Part shown: in pieces, positions 11,151 to 25,084 of the stretch | How the letters are laid out: each line of letters begins with the position of its first letter | How positions within the stretch are numbered: position 1 is the stretch's first letter | Source of the DNA: Beaufortia kweichowensis | Taxonomy: Eukaryota > Chordata > Actinopteri > Cypriniformes > Gastromyzontidae | Assembly (NCBI GenBank): GCA_019155185.1 | Contig: CM032795.1 | Span: 11,883,795-11,947,794 of the forward strand | Reading direction: 5' to 3' | Length of the DNA: 64,000 nucleotides | Position numbers and translations under genes: made by a program | The notes under the pieces: model-generated | Seen by the model: the letters and a program-made list of their open reading frames with translations, nothing else | The model's database searches: none | What the model was told of the DNA's origin: nothing

Positions 11151-14100
11151 TCATGCAGTTAAAGGCATCAAGATCTGTACTTGTGTCTGTGACTGTACCA
11201 TGATACAAATAATCAAAACGTGGATTGTTATTATAAACCTAAACACTAAAAATAAAAAATTACACTGTGTTCTTTTCGTTTCCAGGTCATCTTTAAACAT
11301 TGAGGCTACTCATCTGCTGGGAATTTCCAGGGATGCTCCAAATTTTCTGCTGGAAATGCTTCAAATGTTGCATCAAACTTTAAAGTAAGGTTCTTTACAT
11401 CGGAAAGATTCACAGATGTATTTCCTGTACATCGGAAAGATACACACATTTATTTCCTGATTATGTTAAAATGACTATGATACGCTAAAATATTTTCCCT
11501 ACTTACAGTGTGTAATTTACAGCACATGGAGAAGGCAAGAATAATGTTAATCACTGTCCAAAGAAACTTCATTTTACTGAAGCCTGGAATATGACATCAC
11601 AACACTGTTGTTGTTTTTTAGCTGAATCATAAATATCTATAATTTGAAATGAATGGGTTAGAAAATGAATTGGAAAAGAAATAAGTACTCTGTCCTCTTT
11701 TTCTGTGTCGCAAATGGACAACATATGCATTTCTAAATGCAATGAGAGTGACAGGCACCTGTTTAAACGGTGGCCATTATACTAATTAAATGACGTAAAG
11801 AGATTTTCTGAGGGTCACAGTAACATACAAGCTAAAAGAGGGATCAATTGGGTTGCATGCTGAGTTAGCAATTGCTGATCTATATACCATTCGCCTCCGC
11901 ATTTACTGTGGTGGTAACTGCAAATGACATTCACCTATAGCCTGCTCCAGAGGTTACAGCAATGTGAAGTTATATATAGAGCCGCTGGGGTACCAAATCA
12001 GGCCATTAGCAGAAATGGGGTTGAAAGGCAGTGGACTCGTGTGCAGAAAGGGGTAAATTTGAACAGGGAACGAAATTTTTCAGATTTTCCAGTTTTCAGT
12101 ATGAGTGTGTAATGAGGAATGTCATTAATTAAATCATGTCCTGCTCAATCGTGTCATGGGTAATATTAGTCTTGTTATTATTCTAGCACTGCAATACTAA
12201 ATTCAGTTAAAGTAAATTTAGCACACAGTAAATTATTAGGTACTGTAAATGTATCTATTATGTGTGTCTAGGAAAGTTTTACTGAGGTTAAATGATTAGT
12301 TATTGCTAAAGTTTTATTATTAGTTATAGACATTCTGATCGTCCAACATACTATAGCAATGGTCGAGACGTATTCTATTGAATGCAGTACCTACTAACAC
12401 AGTATCTGATTTTAGTGGCATCTTAAATTTGTGATTAGCTAGTTTAGGTGTGTTTTACTAAGGTTGGATCTTTCTCTGTTTTTTTTAACAGAAAATTTAT
12501 GATAAAACACTGGAAGCTCTGGGTGTAGCTCTGGGACTAAGAACAAAGCATTATGTCTTTAAAATATAAGTGCTGTTGGGCAAGACAGAAACAAACATGC
12601 TCCTGGGGCTTTTGTTACTTAACTTTGCCATTTAGCAGATGCTTTTAATCCAAAACTACTTACAGTTCACTAATTGCAGAAAGAGTCCCTTCCTGGAATG
12701 ACATGGAGGAAAGTGCTTGCCTCAAGAGATTTAGGAACAAGATCTCTTGGCATTAAAACAGCTTCTGTGTTAGTGGTTATGATTTTTTTCCTTGTGCCAG
12801 CACCATCATTTTATAGATTTTTCGAAATAGATTTGAACCCATACATGCTCAATAAGCACATAGTGCCATGCCATCTTGTATCTGTATTGCACTTTGTGTC
12901 ATTTAGCGCAAAATACGAATGTAATGTAAAAAAGTGATTTAGAGCTTATGTGTTGAATGGGCTATTATGTATTACACAGCTACAAGGCGCATAAAAAAGC
13001 TGAGACCAAATATGAATCTTCAAATGAGAAACGGAAAGTTATGCTGCCTTTTGTTGTATAGTAGTCTTGAAAGTTGTTTTTTTTGCTCTTCTACATTTGC
13101 ATTGAAACACTACAAACAACCGCATATTACTTAGTGGTTTGCAGGTATAATTTAAACACAAGAAACAGCTTTTTGTTAGGCTTTTCACATACTGTATTGT
13201 AGTGAGTAAGGCATATTTTCAGTCAAGTCATTGTGTCCCAACAGCAGTTTTGTTCATTTCAGTAAACACTTATAACAGGTCCACTGCACATCTGAGCATT
13301 TGAAAAAAACCTGGCCCAAAACAGGGGGTGTGAAAGTGCTCTGTGTGAAGGTGAGGACATATGGGCTCTAACAGTTTTCACACTGACTCTCACCTTGCTG
13401 TGTTACCTGGCTGACCTTTCAGAGCACACAGGTGACGAGTGTGGGTGGAGGATAATACAGCATTGTTATTTTTCTCATTCTAATTATAGAGGCAAACATT
13501 GAATAATTCTTGCGGTGCATAAGATGACTAAGCAGAAACTGGCTTAGTAACACTCAAAAGTGTGACATTTTATATATCATATCTGTATAATTAATTTACG
13601 TTTTTAACAGGTTATAATAAATATATAAAACAAAATAGCTGTGAAGAAGAACAATTGTATATCAGAAAATGTTACTTTTGAAAAGTCAATTTCATGCAAA
13701 TGTCAACCTTACCAAGATACATTTTTTACAGGATTTCATCATACTAGTTCAGGTGGGGTTTTTTTATATTTTTTTTTTTTAGAGCATATTTTATGTTTAA
13801 TGCATGATTTTCTATGTCAGGTAAAGTGTTGTTTTCAAAACTGTCACATTCAAGGTATGCCTTTTAAAAACCTGTATATTTTTGTCACTATACCATAACA
13901 CATGAATATTTCTTTTTTTTTTTAAATAGATAACTTGTGTGTAGACTGATATTTTTCTGATGTTTGAAGTCTGGAAGGGTTTAGTATAAGCAGATGGTTA
14001 AATATAGTGGTAATAAATATATCTGTGAGAATTTATATTTCAAGTTTTGACTGAAAATGTCACATGCATAACTGCCCTTTATTAAATAAATAATCACTGT

Positions 14101-15859
14101 AAGGTTTCCACCCGACAACGACAATAAACATATTTTATTATATTATGTATATGACTCAAAGTTTTAACTACTTACACATACATTTTGAAACATAATTTGA
14201 ATTTTAAAACATAAGGTCATATTCTGTTTCAAACAAGATGCTTCTCAAGCATCTGTTTAAATAATGTAAAGTCATTTGTTAATTTGTAAAAACACACTAT
14301 GTCCTGCTATAAAACATTTGTTCATATAACCTACCTCAGAGGGAGCTTCTGGCTCAGACAAAATAAATCATAAATCAAAGTGCATTTTAAGCAATAACTG
14401 CATATGCATTTATGTCCATCTGATTTTCTCCACTTAATACCCAGCCTCATCTTTTGGCCTGCGTGATCTTTTTCAGGAACACAGTGCCCTCTGTTGTTTA
14501 AAAATATCACTGCTTCTGGCACGAGGAAGAAATATTAAATAAGCTCTATATTCCCAAAAGAAAATTACAAGGAAGAGATATGTTTTATACTGCAATAAAA
14601 AGAATGCATCAGCTATCTTACCATCTGTAATGCCAGTTAATGTGCAGGAAGCAACTCAAAAGGGAATTTCACTATTCTCTGTAATTAATTAAGAGGAGTA
14701 AACACTTGCACTTGCAGTGGACTAGTGACTGGTTTGTATTTTGGATTTTTATCTTAACATAAAATAATATTATATCATATATCTGGTCATGTTTAGGTGT
14801 GAATCTTTGGTGTGCAGTGTAAAGTAGGTCCTGGGTAATATAATAAGCATTATTATAAAATTGCTGTGAGATTGCAAAGTACCTATATTTATGTACATAG
14901 GAGTAATAGGAAAAATTAGTAGTTGAGGTGTAGTTGAAATAAATAAACTCATTTTATTAATTAATTTATTTATTTTACTAACACTTTTTAAAGGGGTAAT
15001 TTTTTTAGCTTAAATGACACCGCTTTCTGAAATTTATTAGTGATGAGACTTATCAGTATCAGTGATGGGACAGTGTATTATACTATTTTTTGTGCAACTG
15101 CTTTAAACAATATGCATTTGGTATATAAAAGACCTATTCGTTTGCTACTCAGTAGCAATGTACATTAACAATAAAGACTACAAACCAATTCTAAAAAGCT
15201 TCAGGAATGTTGAGAGAAACACTCGACTATTCAGTGACTTTAGAATTCAATTCTAAATTAAATACTGAATACTGTTTCACATGTGTAACTATTACAAGAC
15301 ACATCTAAAAATATACTGGATGTGTTTTGTGTTGTGGTGACTAGAAAAGGGCACATCCTCCTAAAATGTCAGTGAAGCCTTACAGATAAGAGTGAAAGAA
15401 AGAAATGTAGCCGTGGGTTAGTGAAGTTCCAGTACGGCAGAGCGTTAATAACACTAAATTATATTTTTTTACACATATATTCAATGCACCGAAACATACT
15501 TTACATATAAGGAAACATTTAGATTTAAACTATTTTTCATTTAAGAGAAAAACAAAAAATATAAAATTTTGTATAAACGTTGTATAAAAGACTTATCCGT
15601 ATAAGTAAACAAAAACATGTATATACAACCATAATTGGGTGAACCCATCACCCTGTCTCCTCTAAACCCGATGACCCCTTTCTCCACAAAACAAAAAACA
15701 AACAAAACAAAAAACCTTGCAAAAACAGTACTTTAATCAAAACGGTAAAATATATCATTTGATTTGTCTAAATCAAAATTGGCCTTAAATGTAAGATCGA
15801 CGAAATGTACTGTAAAATAGACAATTTTGTGTTTACTGTTTTATTGAGATGCATTCTGG

Positions 15860-15994
15860 GAGAAAATGATTGACGTCGCGGCCATTTTGGCTCTGGCCGC
15901 CCCGCTCCCATTGTGTGAGAGATAGTAAATACTGACACTGCCAGACAAGCCGAGCACATATTTCTCTGCGCGAATTAAAACATATTCACCTGAG
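15860..15994 (+). promoter_or_regulatory. H3.3 promoter and non-coding first exon
   Basis: A CRE-like TGACGTCG at 15871 lies next to GCGGCCATTTTGGCT (YY1-like) and a GC-rich stretch. A good donor, CTGAG|GTAAGT, ends the putative non-coding exon at 15994. The intron runs to the AG at 16918-16919, sixteen bases before the ATG. A non-coding first exon is typical of H3.3 genes. The start site is inferred to lie near 15.88 kb. Confidence 0.65.
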
Positions 15995-16929
15995 GTAAGT
16001 GGCCTAATGCATCACCGTCCTCTCTCTAATGTACTTTTTCACAGCTTTGTGAAACTTTTTCGCAAAATAAGGCTGATTTTAGCCGTTAAAAACGTTAAAT
16101 TTTCATCGTCTGAAAATGAGAAAGCCGATGGCGAGACGCGAGAGAAAATAGGTTCTCCTTTGCCTGTCGGAGGACACGGTGAAATCCGTCCCACTTTCGT
16201 GTGTGTGCATTTACTTCGGTTAAACGGCGTAAATTCGCGGCAGTCGTTCATTCTAAGCGACTATTCTGTTACCCAAGGATGCGTGCTATAGTATTTTGTT
16301 ATGTTTGTTGCGGTGCGTGCGTTGGATTTTGAATTTTATTTCAAAGTTTACGTCCTCCCCTGTGCCTCAATGCGCGGACTCTCTCCAGTTGCCGTTCAAA
16401 TTGCAGCCATAATCTTGCGGTTTAGGGCGGGACCTAAACGCTCTGTTCTGCCCCCACAACTGGCAGGAGACTCTGTGATTGGTTAGTTGTTTGCGCTTCT
16501 CGAATCCTACTGGTTGCAGATTTATTGTTGTTTTACATTTATGTTTGATTGGTTTAAAGCTATCTTGGTATGTGCTGATTGGTTACTTTTATTTACTGGC
16601 TGTAATCTGACACGCCAGAGGAAGTGACCTGAAATAGCATATAGGGAAGGGAGTCAAATAGCAAAACAAGTGTAAAAGTAGAGATTATTTTTAGTACAGA
16701 TCCACCTGCATCTTTAGTTAATCTGTACAAGACTTAATACTTGGTATTAAACAGGTAATGAGAAGCACAGTGTTCACTTTGATTTAACATAGTCACAGAC
16801 ATAGACATAATCAGTGTTTATTTTGACTCAAACTACTCGCATAGTGGCTTGTTTGTTATAAACGTACCCAGGATTATCCCAAGTAGCAATTTAAATTTTG
16901 TTGATATTAACGTTTTCAGGTGATATTGA

Positions 16930-17558
<629 letters not shown>

Positions 17559-18815
17559 ACTCTCCTTTTCCTTTTATTGCCCTCTTTATTTCTTTCCGTC
17601 TCTCCACTTGTTCTCCTCCTGCTTTCTTGGTAGAGTTTAGAGTATCAGTGATGGGGAGTAACTGTGTCTCAGTCTGCTAGTGCTGTCTAAATGACGCGTA
17701 GGGTACCTATATGTGCATGTAACAGGTGCTGCTGATCACACACAAACACAAGCACGTACACACACATATATACACATTCAGTCACACAGACACACACATA
17801 CTACCACACGTTCACATTGGGAGTGTAAACGAGGTCCACCCATGCCTGACTTGGGGCCACACGTTCAGCATATGTGTAATGAGAAGGAGTCTTGCCCTGC
17901 ACACTCACACATTACTCCACCGTTGAAATAGAAGAACAGGGTGGTATCTGGGGTCAGTCTGCTTAAGGGGAGCGGAAACTTCCACAGCAGGGTGCTACTA
18001 AAACTGCCTCAGCCCACCTTTATGAAAATCTGTCCCTCAAAACCTCATCTTGCATACCTTGACCTGCCCTCATCCTCTTTTACCTCTGTTTGACCCATCC
18101 ATATCTCATCATCCAGATCTTATATGTACTTCCTGTTTGACATCCACCTGTCCTTTTATAGTGGAGGTGCTTGTGCAGGCCTTTTCTCTGTGTGCGTGTC
18201 TGTGAGGGATGTGATCAGCAAAGCAGAATCGTATTCAACTGCAAACCAGCATCTATTGGTTAAAAGTTATTACTTGTAATATTGATGATTACTATTATTG
18301 TTGATATGGTGTCTTTTTTTTACAATGCATACATGAATTGTTCAGACCACTGTTAGGAAAAAAGGTTAATTTGCGAAAATTAGTTTGAATTTGTTGTTGT
18401 TTCTTTACCATATTGTAGGGAAAGCCGATCCTGCTCCTCCTGTTATAACTTCAGGCAGCCACAGGGGGCGCTCTAAACCAGCCTCTCATTCAACCTCACT
18501 GTTTAACTAACAGGCTCTCCTTTTCCTTCTGTTTTTCGTTCTCTCTTTTTCTGTCTTTCATTTACACTCTTCCGATTTCACTCAATTTAAAGGTCGGCAT
18601 TAGAGTCACACATGTAGCAAAATACTTTATGTTTAGTACTGAGTCTTTCACTTTCTTTGAGTAGAACTTTGCTCCTTCCCTCTCTTCGTGATACACAATG
18701 TAACTTCATGTTTGTGCTTCTTTTATTTTTCTTATTCAGAAATTTAAATAAGCTGATCTTTGTATTTTCCAAATTTCTCATATTCTGGTGGTAATAAATA
18801 GATGTTACACAAATG
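17559..18815 (+). other. H3.3 3' UTR
   Basis: Long 3' UTR without a canonical histone stem-loop near the stop, as expected for an H3.3 gene. The best poly(A) signal is AATAAA at 18793-18798. CA-rich patches occur near 17.74-17.80 kb. Confidence 0.6.
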
Positions 18816-21800
18816 GGTTGTTCGGTGTCGTGAATAACCACGTAACACACAGTGGACACTTGGCCTTGTTCTTTTGTCCAGATCCAGTCTGGTGTTTTGT
18901 GTCTCTGCTTTACAGGTAGATTTTTTTTAGTAATTATAGGTGTGATGCATAAATAACACGGTGGTTGCTGGGTTAAATAATAGCCAAGGCGCTGATTTAA
19001 AGATGAAATGACGTCTTTACTCGCAGTAAAAAAGTGTGGACAACCAGCAGAGGGAGCTATTACATTACGTTGTAATGTGTTAAGTGTTTAACCTTTCCTA
19101 ATACATACAGTAGATGAGTTTACAGGTAAAATCAAAATGTGGATGTTGTTAAAGATGGCCTCTAAAATGTAATATTTGTTATTATATATAACAAATATAA
19201 TATTTGTTATTATATATAATATTGTTAATTATATATTATATAACCTCCTACCGCTGAAAAGGTTAGGGTTACTTACTTAATTGAAAATTATTCCACATAT
19301 TAGAATTATAAACTCCTCAAAACTAAGAAATAACACAAGAGTAACTAATGGCAATTATATTTTAGCATCCTCCGTGTAGTCAGTGTAGACTAGAATGTGT
19401 AGAAACGTTCTCTTGCCATTGTATTAACCAGATCTTTGAGGTCTGGTTAATACTCTGGGATTCTTTCTAATCATTATTAGTTCCTATCTGTTCTGTTCTG
19501 TTTTTTTTCATACATTTGAACATATCCCTTCAGACATAAGGTCAAAAGAAACACTTTACTCAAGTGACCCTAAGCTTTTGAAATGTTTGTATATAGAATA
19601 ACATGTAATAATATTTAAAATTTTTTAACTTAATTTTTTTTTTATTTCTAATGAATTTAGTTTGAAATAAGTATGATTTAAGTATCATAAATGTCTACAT
19701 GCTGTTTTTGGTTATGTGCATTTTAAGGTTATGCAGAGTCTCAGAGGATGTGCTACACATAAGAGCTCAGCAGTTTCTCCTTTTGTTGTCCTGCATGAAC
19801 TACAGACAATCTGTCACAGAGAGATAAAGATTAATATCTGGAGAAATGGGAGGAGGGGAGGGGAAAACGAGGAATAGATGGAGAAAGACAAGATAGACAG
19901 ACAGACAGACGTAAGTGCTATTTGTAGTTCCAAAACACAGAAACCGTTGTGTGTTTTTAATTGGGGTTTTTTTATGTTTAAGTGTAGGAACATTTATATT
20001 TAAAAAGTAACCTGAATGTCAGATGATGCAGTCTTAGGCAGAAATATATATGCACTGTAACCTATACATAAATATTTGCACACACACATAAACTTCTGCT
20101 CCTGGTAACAGTGCATGTGGTTGTATTCAGGTCAGAGTGGGATTATGAAGCATTCGGGTGGTGGTGGAGTGGAGGGGGGGTGAAGAGAGAACAAGTTGGA
20201 GAGGGCATGAAAAATGTCACCGAAAAGAGATAGAGCCCTATAGGTGTCTATAAACCAAATAAACTCTACATCTTTCATTCTTTTTATATGTAGAGAGTTT
20301 TGAAAAAAATGTACTGTACATAGACCAAAAAGGGAGAATATGGAATCAGTCATTAATTCAGGGTGAAAAAGTGCCTTTGAATCTGAATGTATCCATGTTT
20401 TAGACACTTCTATTCAAAGCTATTTACAGTGTGTCACAGGTTGTACCAGTGTTGCATTTTATCAGTTTGTGTGATCAAACCCCTGATTTTGTGATTGCTA
20501 GTGCAATGCTTTACCAATTTAGCTACAGGAAATAGGTAAAAAAATATGGACAATAAAGAAATGAAGGGAAGTCGGATCATGCTGACATAGAAATTCAATG
20601 TGATAGGACTATTCTAAATTCTAAACAACAGAAGAGAAACACTGGCTCAACATTTAATAGTCCTTTGACTGTGTATGGTATAGTTTGTTGGGTCTGGTGG
20701 TAGTGAATGATGTTTCATTTAATGTCTTTGTTGTATTATAGGTGGGACATGTCAAATTTGCTTATTCTGCAAACTCATTTAATTTCATTATAAATTATTT
20801 ATTTATTTATTTATTTTATTTATTACACATGCATGTGTGACTTTTAGTACAACATATACAGTGGAAACTCAAGTGACATTTAAAATAACTTAATTCAATA
20901 CAAATAATTCGATACAAATGATCAAACTAAGTAGCAATTGCAATCAAATAATGCTAGACCTTTCTCAAAACCATGTCAGTTATCTTTAAACCAGCTGGTT
21001 GTCAGATAATATTTAGAAGAAGAATTAAAATCAGTTCCCATCAAGTTCAACCAGGAGTAGCTTGTCAGATTAATTATATTTTACAAAAACTAAAAAATAT
21101 CCAAAAACATTTTTACAAAATATACCTATATTTTTAACCTAACTAACTTTGTACTCTTCTGATATACTTATCTGCCATATGGTTTGACATTTTGTTCATG
21201 TTGTTTGACAATTGTGCGAAGACATTTACACTATTTGCAGTGTGTTTACATCTCATGGAACTTTAACAGATTAATAAGAATGATGTAAAAGTAACAGAAT
21301 AGAAAATGAAACACTATTTAGATAGAGAGACATGTGGAATCAACAGGAGGAGGTAGAGGTGTGGAGGAGGGAAGCGAGAGAGAGGTTCAGTAATCCTGTT
21401 TAATTGCTTTAGGGTAGTGTTCTGGCGACAGTAAGGAGATTGAGGTGCTCTCTGGGTCATTGGCTAAAATAACCCCACACACCCGACTATATGGGTGGAG
21501 CCACTCACACCACACCATCATAGCAACACGATTACTAGACAACATCATTGCCACAACCTTCTGGCACCCCAGATGCCTCCTCTGCGTGGGCCACCTGTGT
21601 ATCCAACCCGGGCTGAAAATGGGGAGTACAAATTAATTCATGACCCCTTATAATTCAATGTAGTGTAAATGTCTTGATGATATCAGAGTGCCAGAATATT
21701 CCCAATTAAAAGCATTAAGAAATATGCGTTGGATATTTTTATTTGGTATATTTACTTGGTAAATGGTATATTTACTTGGTAAATATTTTACTTGGTAAAA

Positions 21801-22887
21801 TATTTTATCCCTTCTTATTTTTAGCCTGTAAGGGTTTCAATCATAGAAATCGACCAAAAGGCCTTTCCAAAGAGCCAGACACAAAACAGCTACATTTCTG
21901 ATAAATACTATTTCAGTATCTATTTCTAAAGTTTTTCATTTATTTTTAGGTGGATCAGTCTTGTTGTACAGTAGCTACTGGCCATATATTTCATATTTTT
22001 ATTAATGACATCTGTACTTTATCTTTTATATTAAATGAGAAACAGATTAAGACAAACTTTGCATATATTGAAGCCACTTTTAATTTATTCTGGGTGTAAT
22101 TGTAAAACCTTTAAAACCTTTCGCTGTAATTCAAATGTATTTAGTTGTGTGTCAATACAATTCAGTTTTGTGTCAAGTGACAGCTTTAAACACAGATTTG
22201 TAACACAGGGTCACCCAAATAAAAATATATATGAACAGCACATTAATTCTCTAAATGAAGTTTAATTGATAATAATTAACTCAAACTAACAGAAAACAAT
22301 ATTATTTGTAATAAGTTAACATAATAATAACAATACATAAATAACAGCGATCTAAAAGCACAACACAAAAACTCCTACTGCCTCCCAATACAGACAAAGC
22401 AAACTTACAAACTTATGAAAAAAGTAGAAACAAAAACCTGTCCCACAAAAAGCAATTTGTGTCTGCAGAGAAACTAAAATGTTCCCCTCAAATTATTGTT
22501 ATGTCTGTGTTACTTTGTGTGATTATTGAATGTTTTAGTAGATATTTGTATTGTGAAAGTGTAAATGAGTAGATATAGAGTGTATGTGAAAGACTAAGCA
22601 TGTGTGGTTTTGTGTGAGGTAAATGGTTAATAATGATGACTGATCAGTAGACTAGAGGAGTCCCTTCCCTCTCAACCAATCACAGAACAAAACTGGATTA
22701 TTAAGGAACAACCTTCATCTGTTTCAAAATGGGATTTCTTTTTCTCCTCTGAGATCTTGCTGATTCAGTCCTTTTCATTATTACAATGTCTCTGGCATTT
22801 CAAGCAATAGTTCTTTTTCCTTTACTCTCCTCCTTCTCCTCCACATTCTTCCTTAAATTCTTCTCACTTTTTTCTTCACGTTCTCTT
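18816..22887. other. Region between H3.3 and crx, including the crx 3' UTR
   Basis: No gene recognised. It contains an AT-rich short tandem (ATATTTGTTATTATATATAA) near 19.16-19.25 kb, a tRNA-like SINE near 20.4-20.53 kb and a short tandem of TATATTTACTTGGTAAAT near 21.75 kb. The crx 3' UTR enters from 22.89 kb; a minus-strand AATAAA near 22.09 kb could end it. Confidence 0.55.
20400..20530 (-). repeat. tRNA-derived SINE copy with tail
   Basis: Minus strand: GTAGCTAAATTGGTAAAGC (box-A-like), then GGGGTTTGATCAC (box-B-like), followed by a tail with ACTGTAAATAGCTTTGAATA. Head plus tail make this the most complete SINE-like copy in the window. Confidence 0.5.
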
Positions 22888-24593
22888 CTACAGGACCTGG
22901 AATTTATGGTCGAGACAATCCACAGTGCTGAAGTTGAGCTTCCAGGCCTGCTGGTCCTTGTAATCCAGGCAGTCTACGGAACTGAAACCCAGAGAAGTGG
23001 AGCTGTATCCTTGGGAGGAGAGGGAGGGTGACTGGCTGAGTGAGCCACCCATGGAGGGCACAGTAAGGGGAGAGAGAGCGCCCCCACTGGCTGACAGCTG
23101 AGTTGTCATGGGAGAGAGGTACGGACTACAGTCCAGGCCACTAAAGTAGGGAGAAGAGCTGTAGCCCTGACTATAAGTGGAAGGCTGACCGTAGCTCATG
23201 GGATACGGAGCTGGGCGCTGCACACAGGGTGTGCTGGAACCACATAATGGATCAGAAAGTGGGGAAAGAGATGTGGGACTCCACACAGACACTGGTGCAG
23301 TGCCAGCGTTAACAGTAGGGGCACGGCTGGGGCAGCTGCCACTGAAGAGCTGGTGCCAGGGTCAGAGGTCAGCTCAGGGGGTGGGGATGACTTCTTTTTG
23401 GGGGGACGGGGCTTGGGCTGACCGCTGGTTTGCTGTTGCTGTTGGCGGCATTTAGCACGACGGTTCTTAAACCACACCTAAGAGAAAGATGTTTGATCAA
23501 AAAATGTTTGATCAAAAGGGGCATGCTTTTTCATGTTTATTAAAATTATTACACTGTATATTCAACGATGCTGCAAAAATGGCACTAACACACTCTGTAA
23601 TTTTTAATTCAAAAAGTTTTAGCCAAGCTATATATACTAAAAATGTATTCAAAAGTTCAAAATGTATTCATCTTAAAACACTGGATTTCAAATGTATGTG
23701 TAAACATATCAGATATTAGGCCCAAAGTGGCCATGATGGTCTTGATTAACTTATTTCTCTGTCTCATCTTGTTTATATCACATGGGCTCACCTGAACTCT
23801 GGACTCAGGAAGGTTGATTTTCAGGGCCACTTCTTCTCTCATGAATATGTCTGGGTAGCGTGTTTTGGTAAAGAGAGCTTCCAGAATGTCCAGCTGGGTG
23901 CGTGTGAAGGTCGTGCGTTCCCGACGCTGCTTCCTCGGAGTGGCTAGACATGGAAACATAAACACACAGTCAGAAACAAATTCATTTTATACACTAAATC
24001 AAAAAGCGTATTATAACTAAGAAAGCAGTTATAATACAAAATTATCTACAGAGTGTTTGTTATTTAATTAAAGCTTGTAGGTTCATTTTTAGGTGGATGT
24101 GGGTGAGAGAAAGCCTGTCCGGTGTCAACAAATAAGCTACAGATAAATCTACAGAATATATCATCGGCACAGAAATATCGTTCCTATATCCTGTTCCTTT
24201 AGTTTATATATAATTAGCCTATGAGAATTAAACATTTTAACGAAATGGAAAAAGTTTTGCTTTTTTCGTTTAAATGAAATTAAACTATTCATCACTGACT
24301 AACATGACCACAAAGTAGCAGAACTTTACAGAACAGAGACAAAAATTAAAAGAAAAACGATACATGAATTTCAATTTCAATAAATGTGACTCATAAAATT
24401 GTTTAAAATATAGAAAAAAAGTATATTATACAAACTGTAGAACTATTTTGCGGTTTTAAAATACCCGAGAAAGAGAATAAAATATAAAAAACTGACCTGG
24501 GTAGCCGACTGCAGTGTGGAGCAGGTCCATTCCTGAGGAGGACAGTGTTAACCCGTTCACAGCATAATGGGGCTGCTTTATGTAGGACATCAT
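22888..24593 (-). CDS. crx: OTX-family K50 homeobox transcription factor (crx/otx5 type) with frameshifted last exon
   Basis: Three coding exons: 24593-24497, 23943-23792 (152 nt, the usual OTX size) and 23477-22888. The N terminus MMSYIKQPHYAVNGLTL, the homeodomain (about residues 38-98, WFKNRR with lysine 50), a Gln run (RQQQQQ) and the C-terminal OTX tail (CLDYKDQQAWKLNF, then FQVL) identify the OTX/CRX/OTX5 group. CRX drives rod, cone and pineal genes. Synteny with slc8a2 and kptn supports crx. Oddities: the last exon is 590 nt, so its beginning (homeodomain end) and its OTX tail are in different frames. The upstream frame ends at a stop at 23196-23198. The downstream frame is closed upstream by TGA at 23364-23362, so the shift lies between about 23300 and 23361. 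The homeodomain has LFTKTRYPD where LFAKTRYPD is usual, and the second OTX-tail repeat is shortened. Confidence 0.88.
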
Positions 24594-24830
24594 TCTTGGG
24601 ACAGTCGCGTCTATTACACACTCTCTCTATTGCTCTCCCTCCCTCTCTCTCTCCCCTCGCTCACTCACTCTCTTTTTTATCTGTGACGCTCTTTAGGGCC
24701 GGGGGTCCTGCTCCGCTCCTCTTTGCTCGCGTCTGGCGCGTGCGGTACCCCGTCAGCCTCCCGGCTCCTCAGACACCTGTAGATGATCTAGCGCTCCTCA
24801 GTGTCTGAGACAAGCTCACACTCTTGTTTA
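24594..24830 (-). promoter_or_regulatory. crx upstream region
   Basis: Sequence just upstream of the crx ATG is relatively GC-rich (about 24.68-24.80 kb) after a CT-rich patch. It probably holds 5' UTR and promoter, but no definite element or upstream exon was identified. Confidence 0.3.
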
Positions 24831-25036
24831 ATTTAGCTTGATTGTAAAAGTCGCACTTAATATAATGGTTTACTTTTAAATGTAAGGTAAAAGAAGTAAA
24901 CGTAAATATTGTAAACATATGTTTTAGACCCTGGGTCTGAAAACTTGCGTTTGTTAAGGCGCGTGTCCCTTGGCTAAGACCGCACAGGAGCTGGACCCTA
25001 TGAGCAATAAGAGACCTCGCAGCTAATCAAGGAGCA

Positions 25037-25039
<3 letters not shown>

Positions 25040-25083
<44 letters not shown>
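25040..25083. repeat. (CT)n microsatellite
   Basis: About 44 bases of pure TC dinucleotides. Confidence 0.98.

Positions 25084-25084
<1 letters not shown>

Larger units (their letters stand above)
8961..15850. other. Intergenic region between connexin and H3.3 genes
   Basis: No gene recognised. It holds a CT/CA/TA microsatellite cluster at 9.43-9.75 kb, a minus-strand tRNA-like SINE head at 11.08-11.15 kb, a SINE/LINE-type tail (CATTTAGCAGATGCTTTT) near 12.63 kb and long AT-rich stretches from 13.5 to 15.8 kb. The two flanking genes are transcribed away from each other, so distal enhancers of either could lie here, but none can be shown. Confidence 0.6.

Noticed and set aside
23196..23477. 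Upstream frame of crx exon 3 taken as a natural short C terminus
   Set aside because: Its tail is not OTX-like after TSSS, whereas the other frame encodes a clear OTX C terminus downstream, so a frameshift explains the data better.
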